From positions 1 to 64,000 of the forward strand of contig JBBIKG010000011.1 in NCBI GenBank assembly GCA_037445555.1: DNA of 64,000 nt. Reading direction: 5' to 3'. The DNA is from JAAYJT01 sp037445555. Lineage in GTDB: Bacteria > Bacteroidota > Bacteroidia > Bacteroidales > JAAYJT01. The notes below the pieces were generated by a model. It made no database searches. It was not told where the DNA came from and saw only the letters and a program-made list of their open reading frames with translations. Below, one piece after another: positions 61,848 to 64,000 of this stretch (the stretch's first letter is position 1; every line of letters begins with the position of its first letter). The translations under genes and the position numbers were made by a program.

Positions 61848-63344
61848 TCATTGAGTCCGATAAGCCGGATCCGATTCGTCATTGCCACTTTCTTGTTTTT
61901 GTAAACCTCTGTCCATAGCAACGAGTATGGCTAAAAATGCCCAGAAAGTAACTGAAAGTTTATCAGTGTCAAGAAAATTATTTAGGGTGCCGTGTATAAA
62001 ATAGGTCATCAAACCCAGCGTAATACCCAATGCCAGCAATCGCACCTCTGAAGTTGAAGCTTTCCGGTAGATTCTAAAACCTGTCGACAAGGAAGTCAGT
62101 AATACGGCAAAAAACGTGAGCATACCGAAAACTCCCGATTCGGCTAGAGGCCCGATATATTCGCTATGCGCATTGCCCACATCACCAAAATTGGTGCTGA
62201 TTACGGTTTTATCCTGCGATCGCTGAAAAGGTGCATACTGAAACTGGTATGTACCCGGACCCCATCCCCAAAATGGCCTTTCGCCAAACATGCGTAGCGC
62301 TGATTGCCATCGATTAATGCGCTCCAGGTTACTGGCATCCGATGAAATGTTACTGATCGACTGCACGTGTTCAACGAAATTGGCCGAACTGTCCTGCTTG
62401 TTTTTCGAGAGCACGTCTACAATTTCGTACCTGAATGTATAAAATATCATCACTGCCATAACCATAGACAGGACCACCCAACGGAATTTTATCTTAAGTA
62501 GGATAAAAGGCAATGCTGCCATGGCAATCACCATGCTGGTCCATGCAGCCCTGCTGAATGACAATGCGAGCGCACCCATGAATATTATGGCAGCCCCAAA
62601 ACATGCAATCCGCATAAGAGGCGAAAAACGCCTGATAAAAGACATCGTAATAAAAACGGGGATGAGCAAGGCCATGATCGATCCATAAGCAGTGTGATCA
62701 TTATAGAACGGCTTCATCACCCATGTGCCTGTTTTTTCGGCAAATCCATTGAGGTAATGGCGATATGTGGTATACACGATTACGATTAGCAAAGCCAGCG
62801 CATAACACCAAAGAAACCGTTTAATATTGCGAAGCTTTCCGAAAAAGGTAATACCCATAAAAAACATGGGCAGCACGAACCAAAGCCTTGAAAGGTAAGC
62901 CTTAGCCGAAATCAGAGGCAGGGTGCTTGTGAGCACTGTAACAAACATCCAGGACAGGTTTAGCAGGATCGCAATCGTAACGGGATGATAAAGCTGCCGC
63001 TTTTCCGGCTGGATTCCCATTAATAAACCAAAAATGAATATCAACGTCATGGCCACAAGCAACGGCTCGGAGGGGATGGAGATACCTGCATTCAATTCAG
63101 TGTCGAGCAGGTTGACAGAAAGAGGGGTAAGAAATGCAATTATCAGGAAGAAATACTCTGCAGAGGTTATCAGCACAAACACGATTAAAAGCGAAACAGG
63201 CAATGCGACCGACCAAAGACAACCCCTATGGATAAGGTATCCATTCAGCGCAATAAATGCAGCGGATACTATGTAAATGATCAACCTCTTTGCAGGCTCA
63301 GAGAGGGCAGTGATATGATCCTGGTATGCGCCTTGCTTTTGCAA
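61848..63344 (-). CDS. O-antigen ligase-family membrane protein
   Basis: A 498-aa polytopic membrane protein with about 12 hydrophobic segments and the Wzy_C/WaaL signature region: a periplasmic loop with WGWGPGTYQFQY and NAHSEYIGPLAESG. Members polymerise O-antigen units or ligate polysaccharide to lipid A. It follows the Wzz-like gene by 25 bases. The only start available at this end is TTG 63344, as no ATG lies before the first helix. With Wzz it marks the edge of a surface polysaccharide locus that continues beyond 64000. Confidence 0.85.
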   Translation of the reverse strand: MQKQGAYQDHITALSEPAKRLIIYIVSAAFIALNGYLIHRGCLWSVALPVSLLIVFVLITSAEYFFLIIAFLTPLSVNLLDTELNAGISIPSEPLLVAMTLIFIFGLLMGIQPEKRQLYHPVTIAILLNLSWMFVTVLTSTLPLISAKAYLSRLWFVLPMFFMGITFFGKLRNIKRFLWCYALALLIVIVYTTYRHYLNGFAEKTGTWVMKPFYNDHTAYGSIMALLIPVFITMSFIRRFSPLMRIACFGAAIIFMGALALSFSRAAWTSMVIAMAALPFILLKIKFRWVVLSMVMAVMIFYTFRYEIVDVLSKNKQDSSANFVEHVQSISNISSDASNLERINRWQSALRMFGERPFWGWGPGTYQFQYAPFQRSQDKTVISTNFGDVGNAHSEYIGPLAESGVFGMLTFFAVLLTSLSTGFRIYRKASTSEVRLLALGITLGLMTYFIHGTLNNFLDTDKLSVTFWAFLAILVAMDRGLQKQESGNDESDPAYRTQ

Positions 63345-63369
63345 AACCGGTGAGATTTGAAGAGGCTTC

Positions 63370-64000
63370 TCAGGAATTATTTCGCAAACCGCTCACTTTG
63401 GCAACCCATGCGGGGTAATTTTCGATAAAAACAATTACCAGCAGCAGTATGAGTGTTGTTGCTATAAGAGTTACCGCCAACATCAGCCACCTGATGGGAT
63501 AGACTTTTTTATCAGGCACAATGGGTTTACTAACCACATTTGTGTAGCTCAGATCCTGATACATGCGTAGCCGGGCAACTTCGTAGTCCTCTGCAATTTT
63601 ATTCATTTGGTTCAGGATGTTAAAAACCTGTGCATGGTAGTACAGGAATTCACCTCCTTTCTCCTCAAAACTAGCCTTGAGTTTTTCCACTTCGCGCTTG
63701 TTGATGAGCTGGGCATTGCTGCCGTCCACCGTACCCATTTCGCCGCGGGCAATTTCGCGAGTCTGATTCGTATATTCCAAAATGCCGTATTTGGTGCGAA
63801 GAAGCTGATGATTTTTAAGCACAGTATCCAGTTCTGCCTGTTTTACCTGCAGAAGGGCCTGGTAACTCCTTACCTCTTCCTCTGCATTTTCGCGGAGCGA
63901 TAGTTTAATTTTCTGATTGGCCAGTTCTATGAGGGCGTTTACCATTTCACAGGCCTGCACAGGGTCAGTGTCTGTTACCTCGATACTCACCGACTCGAGG
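63370..64000 (-). CDS. Wzz-like polysaccharide chain-length determinant (5' end cut off)
   Basis: The C-terminal 209 residues or so of a chain-length regulator or co-polymerase; the N terminus, with its first transmembrane helix, lies beyond the window. Visible are a long coiled-coil periplasmic region (LRENAEEEVRSYQALLQVKQ and following), the Pro-rich segment KPIVPDKKVYPIRW typical just before the second helix, and the C-terminal helix (about residues 170-195 of the visible part). No C-terminal tyrosine kinase domain is attached. It sets polysaccharide length together with the polymerase, and the ligase-like gene follows it by 25 bases. Confidence 0.85.
   Translation of the reverse strand, partial: LESVSIEVTDTDPVQACEMVNALIELANQKIKLSLRENAEEEVRSYQALLQVKQAELDTVLKNHQLLRTKYGILEYTNQTREIARGEMGTVDGSNAQLINKREVEKLKASFEEKGGEFLYYHAQVFNILNQMNKIAEDYEVARLRMYQDLSYTNVVSKPIVPDKKVYPIRWLMLAVTLIATTLILLLVIVFIENYPAWVAKVSGLRNNS

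Noticed and set aside
1..64000. Mobile elements, CRISPR arrays or defence islands
   Set aside because: No transposase, integrase, direct-repeat array or defence gene was seen; the genes look like stable chromosomal functions.

Overview
The window reads as a chromosome segment of an anaerobic Gram-negative member of the Bacteroidota, probably a Bacteroidales-like lineage. The evidence is: promoters of the Bacteroidota form (TTTG, about 20 bases, TAnnTTTG); mostly weak or absent Shine-Dalgarno sequences; an Oar-type TonB-dependent receptor, TamB, LpxD and lipoproteins; a Thermus-type isocitrate dehydrogenase; and a BatA-like von Willebrand protein. Anaerobic life is indicated by an electron-bifurcating [FeFe]-hydrogenase, a flavodiiron protein and a rubrerythrin-like protein. 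I see no mobile element, CRISPR array, rRNA or prophage. All species-level statements are inference.

Layout. 1-1800: tRNA-Arg and icd. 1892-12021 (minus strand): a tightly packed nine-gene unit read hydC-hydB-hydA, a hydrogenase-like histidine kinase, a receiver protein, a receiver-histidine kinase, rex, a ribF-like gene and a PhnP-like hydrolase. 12242-15285 (plus strand, divergent): a second hydrogenase-like protein with a PAS domain, then a SpoIIE-type phosphatase. The divergent spacer holds two overlapping Rex-type operators, so Rex probably controls the operon in which it is encoded. 15320-24907: membrane protein and PadR regulator, rubrerythrin-like protein, BatA-like protein, topoisomerase subunit A, flavodiiron protein, a lipoprotein and tsaD. 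24914-34206: TamB, a RecB/AddA-like helicase-nuclease, an orphan peptide-transporter permease and tRNA-His. 34523-45504: S9 peptidase, PHP phosphoesterase, lipoprotein, aminotransferase, outer-membrane protein plus sodium symporter, YiiX-like hydrolase and a small LapA-like protein. 45642-53675: a phosphodiesterase with two M16 peptidases, then a TonB-dependent receptor. 54067-64000: NlpC/P60 protein with a CPA2 antiporter, a PgpH-like HD phosphodiesterase, efp-lpxD, an outer-membrane lipoprotein, and the start of a surface polysaccharide locus (O-antigen ligase, Wzz).

The most interesting region is 3634-15285. One catalytic bifurcating hydrogenase is encoded with an NADH/NAD sensor (Rex), two predicted hydrogenase-derived sensors with altered active-site loops, a histidine kinase, two receiver-domain proteins and a PP2C phosphatase. 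No DNA-binding response regulator is present, so the output of the kinase branch is unknown. Several active-site departures are visible there: a Tyr replacing an H-cluster Cys, a Lys-to-Arg change in loop 2 of HydA, and a RibF-like protein that has lost its riboflavin kinase signature.
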